Shown piece by piece: positions 11,718 through 23,547 of a DNA stretch of 64,000 bases (the stretch's first letter is position 1; the number at the start of each line of letters is the position of its first letter). The position numbers and the translations under genes are program-made. The stretch is from Fomitopsis serialis (Eukaryota; Basidiomycota; Agaricomycetes; Polyporales; Fomitopsidaceae): assembly GCF_022376445.1 (NCBI RefSeq), contig NW_025954970.1, forward strand, positions 545,972 to 609,971, in the 5' to 3' direction. The notes beneath the pieces were generated by a model. That model did no database searches and was not told the DNA's origin. It saw nothing but the letters and a program-made list of their open reading frames with translations.

Positions 11718-12576
11718 CTACACACACGCACACTCACCGTCAGCGAACGCACGCAACCCATCCGCAGACAAGCACGAAGCAGCGGGAGACGTACACGCGG
11801 GATACATCGCCAGGACCGGCACGAACGCTTGCACCGGGGGCGGGTGTGGCCAGACCATCGCACCCGCAGGCCGGCGATGCGCGCGTGCAGTCGGAGGCTC
11901 GCCTCGCGGTGTGGACTGCGTATATGCGGGGCGCGTCGCTCCCTGCTGGGTCTGAGGGAGGGCGGTGGGACGACGGGAGCCGTAGGACACTGTCTGGCAT
12001 CGGGGATGGGCGGCGGGACTACGGGGGGAGGCGTGGCGTGCTGCCGGTGCGGGGTCTCCGGCGGTACGACGGGAGCGCGGGGCGGGTTGCTGTGCGCGCG
12101 GAGGGACCGACTTGCGCGGCTGGCTTCGGTGATGAGGTAGTGGGACGTGTCCCGGGCTTGGCTCTGGCGCTACCGGTTGAGTGCGAACGGGCGGAGGGAG
12201 GGTGCGGACGTACAAGAGCGAACGACCAGAGATCCTGCGCGGCTTCGAGCTGCACCCTCGCGTTTGTGTGATATCCAGCTCGTTGGTAGCTGGAGGGGGG
12301 TCGGGATCGCGGAGACGTATGGCCGTCAGTCGAGTGGAGACTGCGCGAGGACGGTTGCACGCACCAGGCATAGACGTACTCGTACTCTGCCTTCGCGTCG
12401 GCGTCCATCTCGCCCCGGAACTTCAGCATCGAGAGGAGCGTATGCGCCTCGGCGCACAGATACCGCGCGCGCTTGCGCATGGTGGAGTTGGAGGTGAAGA
12501 TCCCATGAGACGAGTCGCTCTTCTCGACGGCGGTGATGATGTCGTGGATCGTGTTGATGTGAAGCGCAGTAGACAT
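11718..12576 (-). CDS. Unknown protein with Pro-rich tail (family shared with the gene at 14056)
   Basis: ATG at 12576 starts MSTALHINTIHDIITAVEKSD. The first exon reads TMRKRARYLCAEAHTLLSMLKFRGEMD and ends EYEYVYA. An intron of about 80 nt (near 12290-12368) leads to YQRAGYHTNARVQLEAAQDLW. A long Pro/Ser/Arg-rich region follows. Near 12020-12100 the coding bias appears to move to another frame, which continues to TGA near 11718 with FVPVLAMYPACTSP; this implies a further intron or a 1-nt error. The helical core aligns with SMAHSILNIIRDEID and LQAAEALWEFTLV of the gene at 14056. No known domain is recognised and no membrane segment is seen. Confidence 0.5.
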
Positions 12577-14055
12577 GGTCTCGACGAGTGAGCGTCGCAC
12601 ACAGCAGGAGCGTAGAGTTCCGTAGACCTTCGCGAAACCGAGTAACGCCGGAGAGGACGGTCCCCACTAAGTACCTGCGCAAATGTGTGCCAGTGGCGGC
12701 AGGCGATTGGGATTGGGTTATGATAAGACGCAGCGTGTCCGCCGCTCAAGCGGCCAGGGCCCCGAGCAAGACTGTATACACGTTCGGGAGACCGCATGAT
12801 AGACTGAGGGACGCGATTGGACGGGTCGGACGCAGACAGGTACGCTCGAGGCAGGTGACGGGAGCTTCCTCGTCCTCGAGGCTTCTCCGGACTGGGACGC
12901 CCATCGCCGAGTCCGCGTTGTCACTACTGCCAGAGTCGGTCGAGAGTCGGTCAAGGATGGCGGTTGCGGTGAGACTCTGAGAGGAGGACGCAGCGACGGA
13001 CGGGGCGCCACCCGGACCGCGGCTGAACGCGGTCGTCCGTCTTTGCTCTTCCCCGTGGTCGTCAAGCCTTTTCCATACCTGCAGCAGTGCATCCTGCCCC
13101 AGCTGGCCCGGTTTCCGTTCATCGGGTCGCTTCCGTCTCACGCTCCGACTCCTGCTCAACGTCTGTAATGCCATCCGTCCCTTGTTCGCGCCGTCATCAC
13201 TCATCGCACATCACGCCGTTAGTTGCGGGAAGGATCTCGACGCACGACCGTCAAGGAGAACTTGGTCTGCACTGAGGATGCTCTGGCCAGTCCAACGAAA
13301 GGGCAGCAGCAAAACGCCCACTGGCATGTACATGTCGGCACCAGTGCTCAGGGACGAACCTCTCATCAGAAGAACAAGCATTGAATATTGAATGCATAGC
13401 TGCACAGCCTCGATTCCTCTGGACTTGGATCTTCGGGCACAGTCCGACATGGCAAGGAGGAGGAGGGCGAGAGAGCCTGAGATCTAGAACCGCGGCGCCT
13501 CGGTGGCTGCAGCCCGCTTCGACGTCTCTGTACGAACAGTGAACATCGCCTATACTGCCACAAGTACTGACGACGGCTCCTCTTTCCACATGTTGCGGGA
13601 GGCGTTCCAAGGACGCTCGCATGCAGACCATGCGAAGCCTTCATGGTCTAAACAGGGTTCAACCTGTCGGCATACGTCTTGTATTCTCCGGACAACACTC
13701 GCGACATTCGACTGATGGCTGCCAGGTACGCACGCTAAGTATATCCTCACTGACGTCCACTGTATCTACGGATGCCTAAGAACAACATTCTGGGCTGTGC
13801 GTATTGCTATATACTGCTGCTTCAGGTCCTACTACACCATGTCCGAGGACAGCCTTGTCTTCTTCGACCGATCCTGTGCTCCTCACTCAAGCTGATAACA
13901 AGCGTACGGTATAAGAACCCTTGGCTGTTTATCTCACTTGTCCAGGCTCCTTCTATCTCTGCCAGCCTCGGAGGTGCTGCTCTCGCCTGAGCCTTCCGCT
14001 CTGCACCGCTCGCTAGTCGACCCACGCTCCTCTTGCACCAAGCATCTCGCGCACC
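12577..14055. other. Spacer between divergent Pro-rich paralogs
   Basis: Apart from the weak minus-strand candidate at 12746-13204, I see no supported gene. A divergent arrangement of two paralogs around this spacer suggests an inverted duplication, but I could not align the spacer halves by eye. Confidence 0.35.
12746..13204 (-). CDS. Weak candidate: Ser/Arg-rich hypothetical protein
   Basis: An uninterrupted 152-codon frame starts MSDDGANKGRMALQTLSRSR and contains SSSQSLTATAILDRLSTDSG. Its amino-acid composition looks protein-like rather than random, but there is no homology I recognise and no splice-linked extension. It could be a non-coding shadow. Confidence 0.2.
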   Translation of the reverse strand: MSDDGANKGRMALQTLSRSRSVRRKRPDERKPGQLGQDALLQVWKRLDDHGEEQRRTTAFSRGPGGAPSVAASSSQSLTATAILDRLSTDSGSSDNADSAMGVPVRRSLEDEEAPVTCLERTCLRPTRPIASLSLSCGLPNVYTVLLGALAA

Positions 14056-15058
14056 ATGGCAAGCCCCTCGGACATCCCTGCCATCTACTCCATCATCGAT
14101 TCCGTCCAACGCCATGCACCGCGCCCGTCTCCGGGCGCACCCCATGACGAACAATCGGCACGCGAGAGGGCGACCTACCTCGCGTCGATGGCACACAGCA
14201 TCCTGAACATCATCCGCGACGAGATCGACAGCGTGGGCAAAGACCAGTACGAGATGTACTATGCTGCGTGAGTGATCCGATATAGATCCCTCGAGTGCCA
14301 CTGATGTACGCGTGTGCGGTACAGGTTGGGAGACACGATGAGCAGAGATGTGGTGCAGTACTTGCAGGCTGCTGAGGCGCTCTGGGAGTTCACGCTGGTG
14401 CGTGAACCGCGTTGTCGTCGTCGGTAATCCTTGGTAAGACCGCCTGCTCACACGACGGTGGCAGACCACCTTCCAAAGTGCAACGCATCGCCGCGTTATA
14501 GGCCACGGCCAGCGCACCGCGACCCACCACCGCCTCCCGACCCCAACGCGCACGCACTCAGACAGGCCACCATTTCGGAGGTGGAGGCGCGTACCAGCCA
14601 GGCGCACACGCCTATAGCACGCTTCCAGGAATGCGTTCCAGCCAGGCGGACCCGGCCATGCGTCCCTCGCCGTCACAGGCACGCCGAACACGAACCTGAT
14701 CATCCTCCAGTCACCGTGCTGCCACAGCCCGAACCTCCCATACCCGTCTCCACTCCCCCCGCCCAGGGCGCTCTCGCCGCTCCCGCCGCCTCGCATGCCT
14801 ACCCCTCCACCTCGCATGCCCACCCCGCCGCCTCCGCCGCCTCCCGCGCCCTCACAGCCATCGCCCGTCTACATCATCACGAGCCGTGCCACCACCCCGC
14901 AGCCCTCCGTTCGGCATCCCCACGCCCCCCTTCTCGCCCGGCATGTTCCCCGTCGCGGTCCCCGTCGCCGTGCCGACCCCGGTCAGGTCTCCGCGTACGT
15001 CGTCCCGTCCCGTATGAGGTTCTATATCGCTCGTCGCGCGTGGATGCTGATCCGTTGA
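14056..15058 (+). CDS. Unknown protein with Pro-rich tail (paralog of the gene at 11718-12576)
   Basis: ATG 14056 starts MASPSDIPAIYSIIDSVQ. The first exon ends at KDQYEMYYA, and a ~57-nt intron (about 14269-14325) leads to LGDTMSRDVVQYLQAAEALW and EFTLV. Beyond 14400 the sequence is strongly Pro/Ala/Arg biased in all frames and the correct frame changes are unclear. One frame gives ALSPLPPPRMPTPPPRMPTP and ends at 15058, while another ends GMFPVAVPVAVPTP at 15016. The helical core is clearly homologous to the minus-strand gene at 11718-12576. Function unknown. The 3' end is the least certain part. Confidence 0.5.
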
Positions 15059-15252
15059 CCTTGGTTTGGCTGTGGTAGAAATGCTCCCGCAGGCTTGGCC
15101 GCCTACTTGGCCGATTTGGCCGCAATAGGAGATGAGGCCTGCGTGATGGGAGCGGGTGATGTGAATGAGATGTAGGTTGGTGGTGGGTTGGTGAGAACGT
15201 TTTCTTGGTTGTACGTGATTGCGGACTGTCGTGGACAGTGAACGTCTTCTTG

Positions 15253-15859
15253 TCATGATGGACTGTCTACTGTAGCAACGGTGTAATAGGCTGGTTTCCG
15301 AAAGAGCTGGAGTATATTGTGGGCGCCGCTGACCGTACTCAGTTGTGTAAACATTGCGCTCTGGTCATTCATCGACGTGGTCCTCAAGTCCCTGCAAAGT
15401 AATTGGCGAGCATTTGTCCCTTTGTGAGACATGAGCTCATCCGATGAAGGAGGGAAGATCTGCTGTACAGGTAACTCGGACGCAAAAAAAACAATAACGA
15501 CGGAAGACCCAGAACTTCTCGGTGAACGATCGTCGTCGACATCGATGTGCCCACCGCTGACCACCGTGCAGCCCGCCGATCCCGGTGTCACTGCGAAGAG
15601 CAGCGAACGCGCACGGGTGAGATCAGTGAATCGTTCGTGAGCGGGAAGCCACTCACGGACCAATCAAAGAAGTTGGGCGCCGTGACACTCTCCTCAGTAG
15701 TCTCGTCTCCAGCGATATTGAGCTGTGAGACAACAGAATGAACTCGTCAACTCGAAATAATCTCGTTGCGGCTTACCGCGTCGCCGGTCGTGGGCGTGGA
15801 CTGTACACTGCCTACGACGAGCAGCAGAGCGGAGGTCGCACATAGGAAGAAGCTTTCAT
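15253..15859 (-). pseudogene. Small secreted-protein gene, unit a, broken at the signal peptide
   Basis: Reading leftwards from about 15859, a typical signal peptide appears (SFFLCATSALLLVVGSVQS). It is one base out of frame with the only nearby ATG: ATGAAAGC is seen where ATGAAAAGC would be in frame. An intron then leads to LNIAGDETTEESV and further exons ending near 15253. Unit c (16856-17296) has the same exon series. A TATA-like gcatATAAA lies about 120 nt upstream (near 15980). It looks like a short secreted protein; no family recognised. Confidence 0.4.
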
Positions 15860-16845
15860 GCTTTCCCGTAGTCGAAGTCGGGGCGAGGACGCGCGAAGCG
15901 GGCTTTCGATTTGTAGTCTAGATGCGATGAGGGAAGGTGGTCGATAGGCAGCTGAGAACGCACGGTCCACGGTGGTTTATATGCACGTCTGCCTCTGCGG
16001 CGCCAGGGCAGACGTCACCAGGAGGCGAGGCTTCTAGCCCTCCGCACTGTAACAACAGTGAGAATATGGGGCTCTCATCATGATGTAGGGCGGCGCTTCA
16101 TGAAGAGAGACGGTGCTAACGTGAACCGTACGTAGGTGACTGATGGCGACGGGATTCGGAGCGCATGCCGCTCTGGAAATCAGTCAAGTTGCACACTTGT
16201 TGGACGAAGCGGGATGGTTACTTGATGGTTACTTGACTGTAGGACGTTTGTTGCGTCTACCATGTGCGTGTCAAATGCGAGACGGACGCGCCGATGGCAT
16301 GCTGTCGTGCATCTGCTGGGTGGGTTAGGCTATCAGCGGCCTCAACGAGTGGTATTGTGCCAATCTTACACAGCCCAGTTTCGTCGACGTCCAAGCGTTT
16401 GATTGTTGGGAACAAAACTGTCCAAGGGCACACTTGCGCATCTGCGCAGAGATCTTCAAAACATCTCCGCGTCGACGGCCAGTACTTAAGATAATCAGCG
16501 AAATGGAGCAGAACTCAAGAATAAAGGATACGAGATCTCACGAGAAGATGCCGACCTATCCGGGATTTTATGACGGTCTCGTCTGCCCTCGAGCCAACTC
16601 AGTAAATTAACCTCGGTGGAAGCCAAGTGCAGAGACTCACCACTGTCGCCAGCAGGGTGCGCCGACTGCGCGCTGTCATACAGAGCAGCAAGGTGGTGAT
16701 GGCGTACAGCAGTGAGGTTCTCATGTTCTCTAGAGTGGGGTATGTCAATGTACTCGTCGAGTGGGACACGCATGAGACCGGAGCGTCCCTGGGTGTACAC
16801 CCGTCTCCCTGTGCGTAGCAGTCGCAGTCGAGGATATCACGTTGC
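15340..16845. repeat. Segmental tandem duplication, block 1
   Basis: This block aligns nearly throughout with the following block (16846-18180). Shared landmarks include TGCGCTCTGGTCATT at the left edge, CACTGCCTACGACGAGCAGC in the signal-peptide exon, CTGCCTCTGCGGCGCCAGGG, GAACCGTACGTAG, and ATGCTGTCGTGCATC near the right. Divergence with small indels is visible, so the duplication is old. Each block holds two related minus-strand signal-peptide units. Confidence 0.7.
16599..16724 (-). pseudogene. Small secreted-protein gene, unit b (signal-peptide exon)
   Basis: The exon starts MRTSLLYAITTLLLCMTA at 16724, a plausible signal peptide, and ends at a GTGAGT donor near 16643. It aligns base by base with the first exons of units a, c and d. 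Downstream exons are not evident before 16495, so this may be a truncated copy. Confidence 0.35.
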
Positions 16846-16855
16846 GCTCTGGTCA

Positions 16856-17296
16856 TTATTGATGTGGTCTCAAGTCCCTGCATGGCAATCGGCGAGCATT
16901 CATCCCTTCGTGAATCATGATCTGTGCCAATGAAGCGGGCATTAATTCATTGCACTGGTGTACTTGGGCCATATTGTCGAGACTGTACACCCACTGACAG
17001 TCCACCGATCCGGGTACGACAACGAAGCGCATGCGGTCAGTGATCTGTTCGCAAGCGGCGTTGAGGTCACTGCGACGAGCCACTCACAGCCCAATCGTTG
17101 AAGAAGAAGAGTGCCGTGATGCTCGCATCAGTAGTCTTGTCTGCTCTGGCGATATTGAGCTGCGAATCACCAGATTGAGCTCGTCAAATTGAACCAATCT
17201 CGCTGCGGCTCACCACGTCACCATTCGTGGGCGCTGACTGCACACTGCCTACGACGAGCAGCAGAGCGGCGGTCGCGCATAGAAGAAAGCTTTCGT
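16856..17296 (-). pseudogene. Small secreted-protein gene, unit c
   Basis: The signal-peptide exon reads SFLLCATAALLLVVGSVQSA, followed across an intron by LNIARADKTTDASITAL. Further left the frame reads FVVVPGSVDCQWVYSLD. The nearest upstream triplet at the homologous start position is ACG rather than ATG, and the frame carries the same 1-nt discrepancy as unit a. It is therefore shared by both copies and predates their split, unless the model is wrong. Confidence 0.4.
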
Positions 17297-17863
17297 GTTT
17301 TCTGTAGCCGAAGTCGGGGCGAGGACGCGCGAAGTGGGCTTGCGACTCGCAGTCGGGATGCGATGAGGAAGGTGGTGGGACACTGAGAGGACACGGCCCA
17401 CGGTGTTGATATACACGTCTGCCTCTGCGGCGCCAGGGCAGACATCACCGCGAGGCAAGGCTTCTAGAACTCTGAGCTACACCAACAGTCAGAATATGAA
17501 GCTTGTATCACGATGTAGGGCGACGTTCGATGAAGAGAGACGATGCTACATGAACCGTACGTAGATGACTGACGGGCTTCACAACTGCATGCCGCATCCG
17601 TGTTACATCTGAACAAATCTATCAAGTAGCACAGTGCACACTTGCGTTATGACGAGTGCCGTCAAGGCGTACAGGGAAGGGTGCTTACCTGATTAAAGCG
17701 GTTTCTTGCATCTGCGATGTGCATGTCACTGCGAGACAATTGCGTGGACATGCTGTCGTGCATCGTACCATGCTGGATGGGTGAAGGTACTAGCGGCTGC
17801 AACTCATAGTACCGTGCCTATTTGACATGGCCGACCTTAACGGTCTCGTTTGCCTTGGCCATC

Positions 17864-17974
17864 TCAGTAACTGACCCAGTAGACCAAGTGCAGAGGCTCA
17901 CCACTGTCGCCAACAGCGCGCGCCGACTGCACGCTACCATGCGAGCAGCAGGTGGTGACGGGAAGAGGCCTCAT
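17864..17974 (-). pseudogene. Small secreted-protein gene, unit d (first exon only)
   Basis: Reads MRPLPVTTCCSHGSVQSA from 17974, homologous to unit b but with the hydrophobic core eroded. No downstream exons identified. Confidence 0.3.
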
Positions 17975-17989
17975 GTTCTCTAGAGGGGG

Positions 17990-18580
17990 TATGTCAAAGC
18001 ACTCGTCGAGTGGGACACGCATGAGACCGATGGTTTGACAGAGCATCCCTGGGCTTTACACGCCCGTCTCCCTGTGCGTAGCAGTCGCAGTCGGGGTGTT
18101 CAGTTCTCGCTGCCGTCGCCTGCCGAGAGGGGGAGGCTCTTACCTTCGATGTGAGTTGACTTACCAACAGTCAAGATAGAATGCCAGTGCATCATCGTGC
18201 GTGATGGTGTCCAGTGTAACGAAATGCTTCTATCAAACGCCGCACACGGACGCGACACGGCTCACAGAGACGACTGAGCGGAAAAGGCAGGCCTGGTGAC
18301 GTTGAGCAGCCTGGCGATGCGCATAAGGAGGGATCGCTACTCACTTCAGCAACCGGGGCCGTTCTTACGCGCATCAGCCTAAGCTAGGCTTGTACCACTC
18401 ACACTACATATACTGTTGGGAAATGTTCAGTCAGATACGGGTGAATGATTGGGACCGATGCTTCTTCAGAAGCTATCGGCGGCGCACGCGAAATCTGTCA
18501 GGGGCAAGGGACTGGAAAGTACTCTGATAGTCGAAAGCGTTCCAGGTCCATGGTATCCATCAGGTCACCACGGTGTCTCC
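17990..18580 (-). repeat. Dispersed repeat, copy 1 (inverted relative to 41512-42095)
   Basis: The reverse complement of this stretch matches 41512-42095 over most of its length. Shared strings include GACAGATTTCGCGTGCG, TGATCCCTCCTT-like and GGCGTTTGATAGAAGCATTT. Both copies keep a small open frame starting MDTMDL.RFRL.EY. The element's identity is unknown; it may be an exon plus promoter of the secreted-protein family. Confidence 0.6.
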
Positions 18581-20793
18581 TTCACGCCATGCCAGAGATG
18601 AACATCGCACGCACCAGGATTTAACCTCGCGCGTGCACGATACAAGGGTGGCGGTGTGATCCGAGTCTGCCTTTTGTCTCACAGCCTCGAGAGGCTAACA
18701 CTCAAACCCTTGTGTCTGTCTGTCGGGGTGAACACAGAAGTTGTCGTGCCACGGCGTCCGTCTTTCCCTGACATCCGCCCTCAGTGTCATGTCTCGAGGT
18801 GATCGTATTGATCCTACCTGCGGGCTGCTCATGCATTCGTCCACGAACTCCAGAAACTCTTTCAGGTACTGCCAAATACAGCGTCAAGGAATCATGCTCG
18901 CGATGACGGTCGACGTCCTGGAGTAGTACTGCTTCACCGTTTTCGAGAGACTTGCCATAATTTGTTCAAACCCTGCGTGCACCGCTCAAGACTGCCGCTC
19001 TCCGTGAGGCCACACACGCAGCCTACGGAGGCAACTCACTTACGTCGCGAAGTGCTCGGTGGCATCCACAGAGCGTATCCGACGAGCATGTTGCACTGAC
19101 CGAGTGCGGTGTACCAGCAAGCACCGTGGCTAGTTGGTCATCGCTCGCGTCATCAGCCCGAGGAGGCTTGAGTCGGCCCCGACGAGGCCAATGCAAGAAC
19201 CGTCTGCAAAATGTCAGTGAGAAGTCCTATATCAGTGTGATGTGCTGGCTATTGGGCATGGCCAACGCGAAAATCGCGACCGCTGCTTCGACAAGCTCGT
19301 CTACCATTGTGTTTACACTTGTGGTGCGTGCCCGTTGTAAGGGAGCAAGATACGACCGACCTGAAAGGTTCAGCACTCGTTCGATCTTCAGTACTTCAGT
19401 TCGGACTCGGACATTAGGTCGAAGTTCTCTGTATTACAAAATACCCCGTCGACGGGGCCTCCTCTTAGACTGAGATGAATGTGGTACCGGCTAGCGTCGG
19501 ACAATCTGATCTTTCGGTGAGCAAGCTGGCGGCTCTGTATAACGAATGTTACTCACTTCATCGGGTGTAGCACCTGCGCCTAAGCAGCCGTCGATGCTAC
19601 AGGCTCGTGCCACTGAGGCCATGCACTTGATCATCCTGTATGATATTGCTGACTCCGTCCTCTCCTCGATGGCTTATTTACTGCAACAGGAACGGAGTGC
19701 GAGTTGTACAGTGGAGTGTGGGCCCACAACCGCTCCAGCATGTCCCGGTTGATTCGGATGCCATACTCATCTCAGCGCGTTCCTCGTTTTGGATCAATAT
19801 CAATGTGAACGGTGATCGGTGTCGATCCGATGAGGACGAGGAGCACTGTCAATTGCTCAAATCAAGAGTCCTAGATGATGTGGTCGACCAGCGAGGGTTT
19901 TCTGTGAAAGTATGAACATACTGATACGCTTCTCCCAGCGCGGGCAAGGTCGGATTGGCAGCTGCACAAGAATTCTGGCATTAGAGCAATGACGGGCGGC
20001 ATGAGTCTCTCCCTCAACGCCACGGAAAAGTGCATGCATGCTCACCGTTGTCTTTGCTACCCTCCACTTCCCAATCCTGCAGCTAACGCTCGCGTGTACG
20101 CCGGAGTACTCGCGCGATCCCCGTCCTACGTCCCAGACCGAAGTATTCGCCATGGCGATGTGTGTACGAAGCAAGCGACCGTACTGGTTCCAGCCGGGAA
20201 GCCGGCCGAGGACGTTCTCTCGTCAGAGCGTTTGCGTTTGAAGGGCATTGACGCGGGCGTCGGATGGTGAACGTCAGCCTGGTGTGTCGTGCCGTGAAAC
20301 GCACTACTCGAGTAGCCCGTTCAAACAACTCGAGGGACGACGCGCGAGCGGAACACAGGCCTCCTAACGGACACGCATCTCACCAATCGTGCGATGGCCT
20401 AAAGACCGAGTGTAGACACCCTGAACCGTGTCTCATTCCGAGACCTGCAGTACCACACCGCACGCGGACAATAGCGGACGCGAGTATAACAACAGGATTT
20501 GAAGTGGCCGCCGCCGTTGAGCTGTTCGAGGACGACGTCGGCGAGGGGAGCTGGAACGGCCAGGGCCAGGGGGCGAGGCGGTGGTGGTTGCTGCGGAGAC
20601 CAGGAAGGGGACGACGGCCGGGGGGCCGGGCCACGGCGCGTGGCGCTGGATAGGGTGGTGGCGGGGAGGAGGAGATTAGGCGCGCAGTGTTGGACACTGC
20701 CCACTCGCGTCTTCATATTCCTCTTCGTCTTCCTGCTGGCTCGGGCATTGCGTGTCTCTCCCAGTCCCTGTACATTAGCCACCACTGCCCGCA
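18581..20793. other. Long gene-poor stretch
   Basis: I could not join any set of exons into a convincing protein here. Short frames exist on both strands (for example + 19126-19473) without recognisable motifs. The right part (20690-20790) is pyrimidine-rich with CTCTTC and CTCTCC runs, as expected of a promoter or 5' leader for the transporter gene that follows. Confidence 0.4.
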
Positions 20794-23547
20794 ATGGCCC
20801 CCTCGCCGTCGTCGTCGACGTCCGCCGCTGCCTCCGCCTCCTCGTCAGCCGCATCGGGCACTATTAGCGTCAGTGGGAACCTCAAGGTCGGTGTGGAGCC
20901 GCTCATTCGCTCGCGTGCAGGCTACCGAGCCAGGCTCATGTGCTTCTGTAGATCGTAGGCATTCTCTTGGCCATATCCAGTGGCCTCCTCATCGGCTCCA
21001 GCTTCGTCTTCAAGAAGAAGGGCCTTATCCGCTCCCAGAGGGGTCAGGTAGCAGGCGAGGGCGTAGCCTACCTCAAGTCGGTGCGTGCGTCGGCCCATGC
21101 TACATTCTACACCTACTGAACTTCCTACCCGCCTAGCCACTATGGTGGACTGGCATGTCCAGTGCGTAGCTGCGCACGTCATTCACGCACACAACCTGAC
21201 GCCTCGCCTTGACAGTGATGATCCTCGGCGAGATCTGTAACTTTGTCGGTATGTCGTATCTGCGCCTCCTGCATCGTCTCCTCACTCTCACCCAGCATAC
21301 GCGTTCGTCGAGGCCATCGTGGTCGTACGTTTCCGTTCATGCCTCCGCCGGCCGCTCACCTCTAACCACAACCCCTAGACCCCCATGGGCGCACTCTCCG
21401 TCGTCATCTGTGCCATTCTCTCCCACTTCTTCCTCGCAGAGAAGCTGAGCTTCTTCGGTTGGCTGGGCTGTGGCCTCTGTATCGTGAGTTCTCCGCCCCT
21501 TCCCCTCCGCACGGACCTTCGGACCACGGTCTCACCGACTGCGCCTGACACAGGTTGGCTCTGTCGTCATAGCGCTCAACGGTATGCCGTCCCCTTGCCC
21601 CTCCGGCGCGTCCATACTGACACGCCTCACCTGCGTTTCACAGGGCCACAGGAAGACACTCCGGGCCAGATATTGGCATTTCAGAAGATGTTCCTCGCGC
21701 CCGGCTTCCTCGCGTATGCCTCGACGCTCATCGTCGCATCCCTCGTCATCATATTCGTCTTAGCTCCTCGGTGCGTTCTCCGTGAATATCGGCATTGACG
21801 CAGCGCGGCCTGATGCGGGGACTCCAGGTATGGGACGAAGAGCATGCTGTGGTATATCATGGTGTGTAGCATGATTGGCGGCATCAGCGTCAGCGTTACG
21901 ACCGGGCTCGGCGCGGCGATCGTCACCAGTGTGCAAGGCGATAACCAGGTGCGTCCGATGAATATCGTATCCCGGCTCTGTCGGTAATGGGCGTCGTGCA
22001 GTTCAAACACTGGTTCACATACTTCCTCCTCGGGTTCATCGTCGTCACTCTTGGTGCGCAATTTGACATACATCTCCGCCTTCCCTGACGCGGCGCACAG
22101 TCACCGAAGTATTTTACCTCAACAAGGCGCTGGCGCTCTTCAATACAGGTGCGTCCTTTCCGATCTAACGCCTCTGCGTCCACAGGAAGCTGATTGTGGC
22201 GCATTTTTTCTCGCAGCTATGGGTGTGTTCTTCGCTTGGCAGACCCTTCAATTCCTTCGCAGACGCTGACCACACGAACCAGTCACACCGACGTACTACG
22301 TGATATGTGCGTCCCGGACCCTCCCGGCGGATCACAGCGCGCCCATACTGACATGTCCCCTTTTCTCGCGCGCAGTCACGTTCTTCTCGATGCTCACCAC
22401 GATCGTGCTCTTCCAAGGCCTCAGCGCGCCCGCGACGCAAATCATCACCCTCGTGATGGGCTTCATCGTCATCTGCTTCGGGATCACGATCCTCCAGCTC
22501 TCCAAGATCGACCCGGCGGAGCTCAAGCTCGACCGTCGCTCGACGATCCTCCTCCAGGCCGCGAAGAGGGACACCGAGGGCATGGACGAGAAGAACCTCG
22601 CCTCCGTTGAGGAGCCCGGTATGGACGCCCTCCGCGGCACGTTCGGCATGGTCGGAAGCGTCATCCGCGCGCGCAGCGCACACCGCATGAGCATGAGCAG
22701 CAAAGGCAGCATACGCAGCCGATACAGCAACGCGCCGCCCCTGCCTGGCGGCGGCGGCGACCCGCTCGCGGGCCTGAAGCGCCACCAGCTGTGGGACCCG
22801 CCAGTGCCGTCCCGCACGTCGAGCATGGCAGACCTGAGCTCGACGGCGGACAAGGCGACGCTGGACGAGCGGGCTTCGGTGTTCAGCGCGAGCCGTATGA
22901 GCGACGCGACCGCGCTGGGGAGCCCGGTGCCCCGCGAGCGGAAGCAGACGATCAAGTTTGACAGCCAGGACGTCGTGCACTCGTATCACGTACCCGGCAC
23001 AGGCGACAATTCGGCGATACATGAGCGGCGCGGGGCGTCGCACCACAATTCGATGAGCCCGCCTCCCAAATCCGTGAGTGGTCACCGAGGCTGAAGCAGG
23101 GTCGCTGATGACTGAACTTACTGCGTCTCAAAGGATTCGTTCAAGGAGGCGGACGCACAGGTCGTTACGCTACCCGTGAGTTCGTCGTTGGACGACATTG
23201 CGGAGGAATCTGGCAACAAGACCGCCCCGCCGCGCCTCGGCCTCACCACCGACCCCTTCCACCCACATGTACAAGACATCTTTGAGAACACCCCCTCGAC
23301 CGCGACCGAAGGATACTTCCCAACATACTCGCCCGATGACGAACCGAGGCGGAGCGCGTCGCCCTTGCGCTCGAATCAGGGACGCTTTTGGCGATCGCCG
23401 GGCGGGCGCCGATACCCCTCGAACGGGGCGGACGACCGCGAGGAGAGCGAGAGCCTCTGGCGGCGCGAGAACGATCTGTCCGACGAGGACAGCCCCGCGG
23501 TGACGCCCGGTGGCGGGATCCGCCTCGTCACCAACCACAGGCGATGA
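20794..23547 (+). CDS. NIPA-family Mg2+ transporter (DUF803)
   Basis: ATG 20794 starts a Ser/Ala-rich leader (MAPSPSSSTSAAASASSS). Helix 1 follows as VGILLAISSGLLIGSSFVFK, ending KKKGL as in NIPA proteins. Later exons give WWTGMS..MILGEICNFVG, TPMGALSVVICAILS, FFLAEKLSFFGWLGC, LAPGFLAYASTLIVA, MLWYIMVCSMIGGIS, WFTYFLLGFIVV, EVFYLNKALALFNTA and FFSMLTTIVLFQGL. About nine hydrophobic segments are spread over roughly eight short introns, in the family order. A long cytosolic tail rich in Ser, Arg and charged residues ends at TGA 23545-23547, with one intron near 23074-23133. The family moves Mg2+ across plasma or endosomal membranes. No frame break was seen. Confidence 0.85.

Larger units (their letters stand above)
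16846..18180. repeat. Segmental tandem duplication, block 2
   Basis: Second copy of the 15.3-16.85 kb block, containing units c and d. Homology to a third, inverted location (41512-42095) covers the right-hand part and continues beyond this block to about 18580. Confidence 0.7.
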
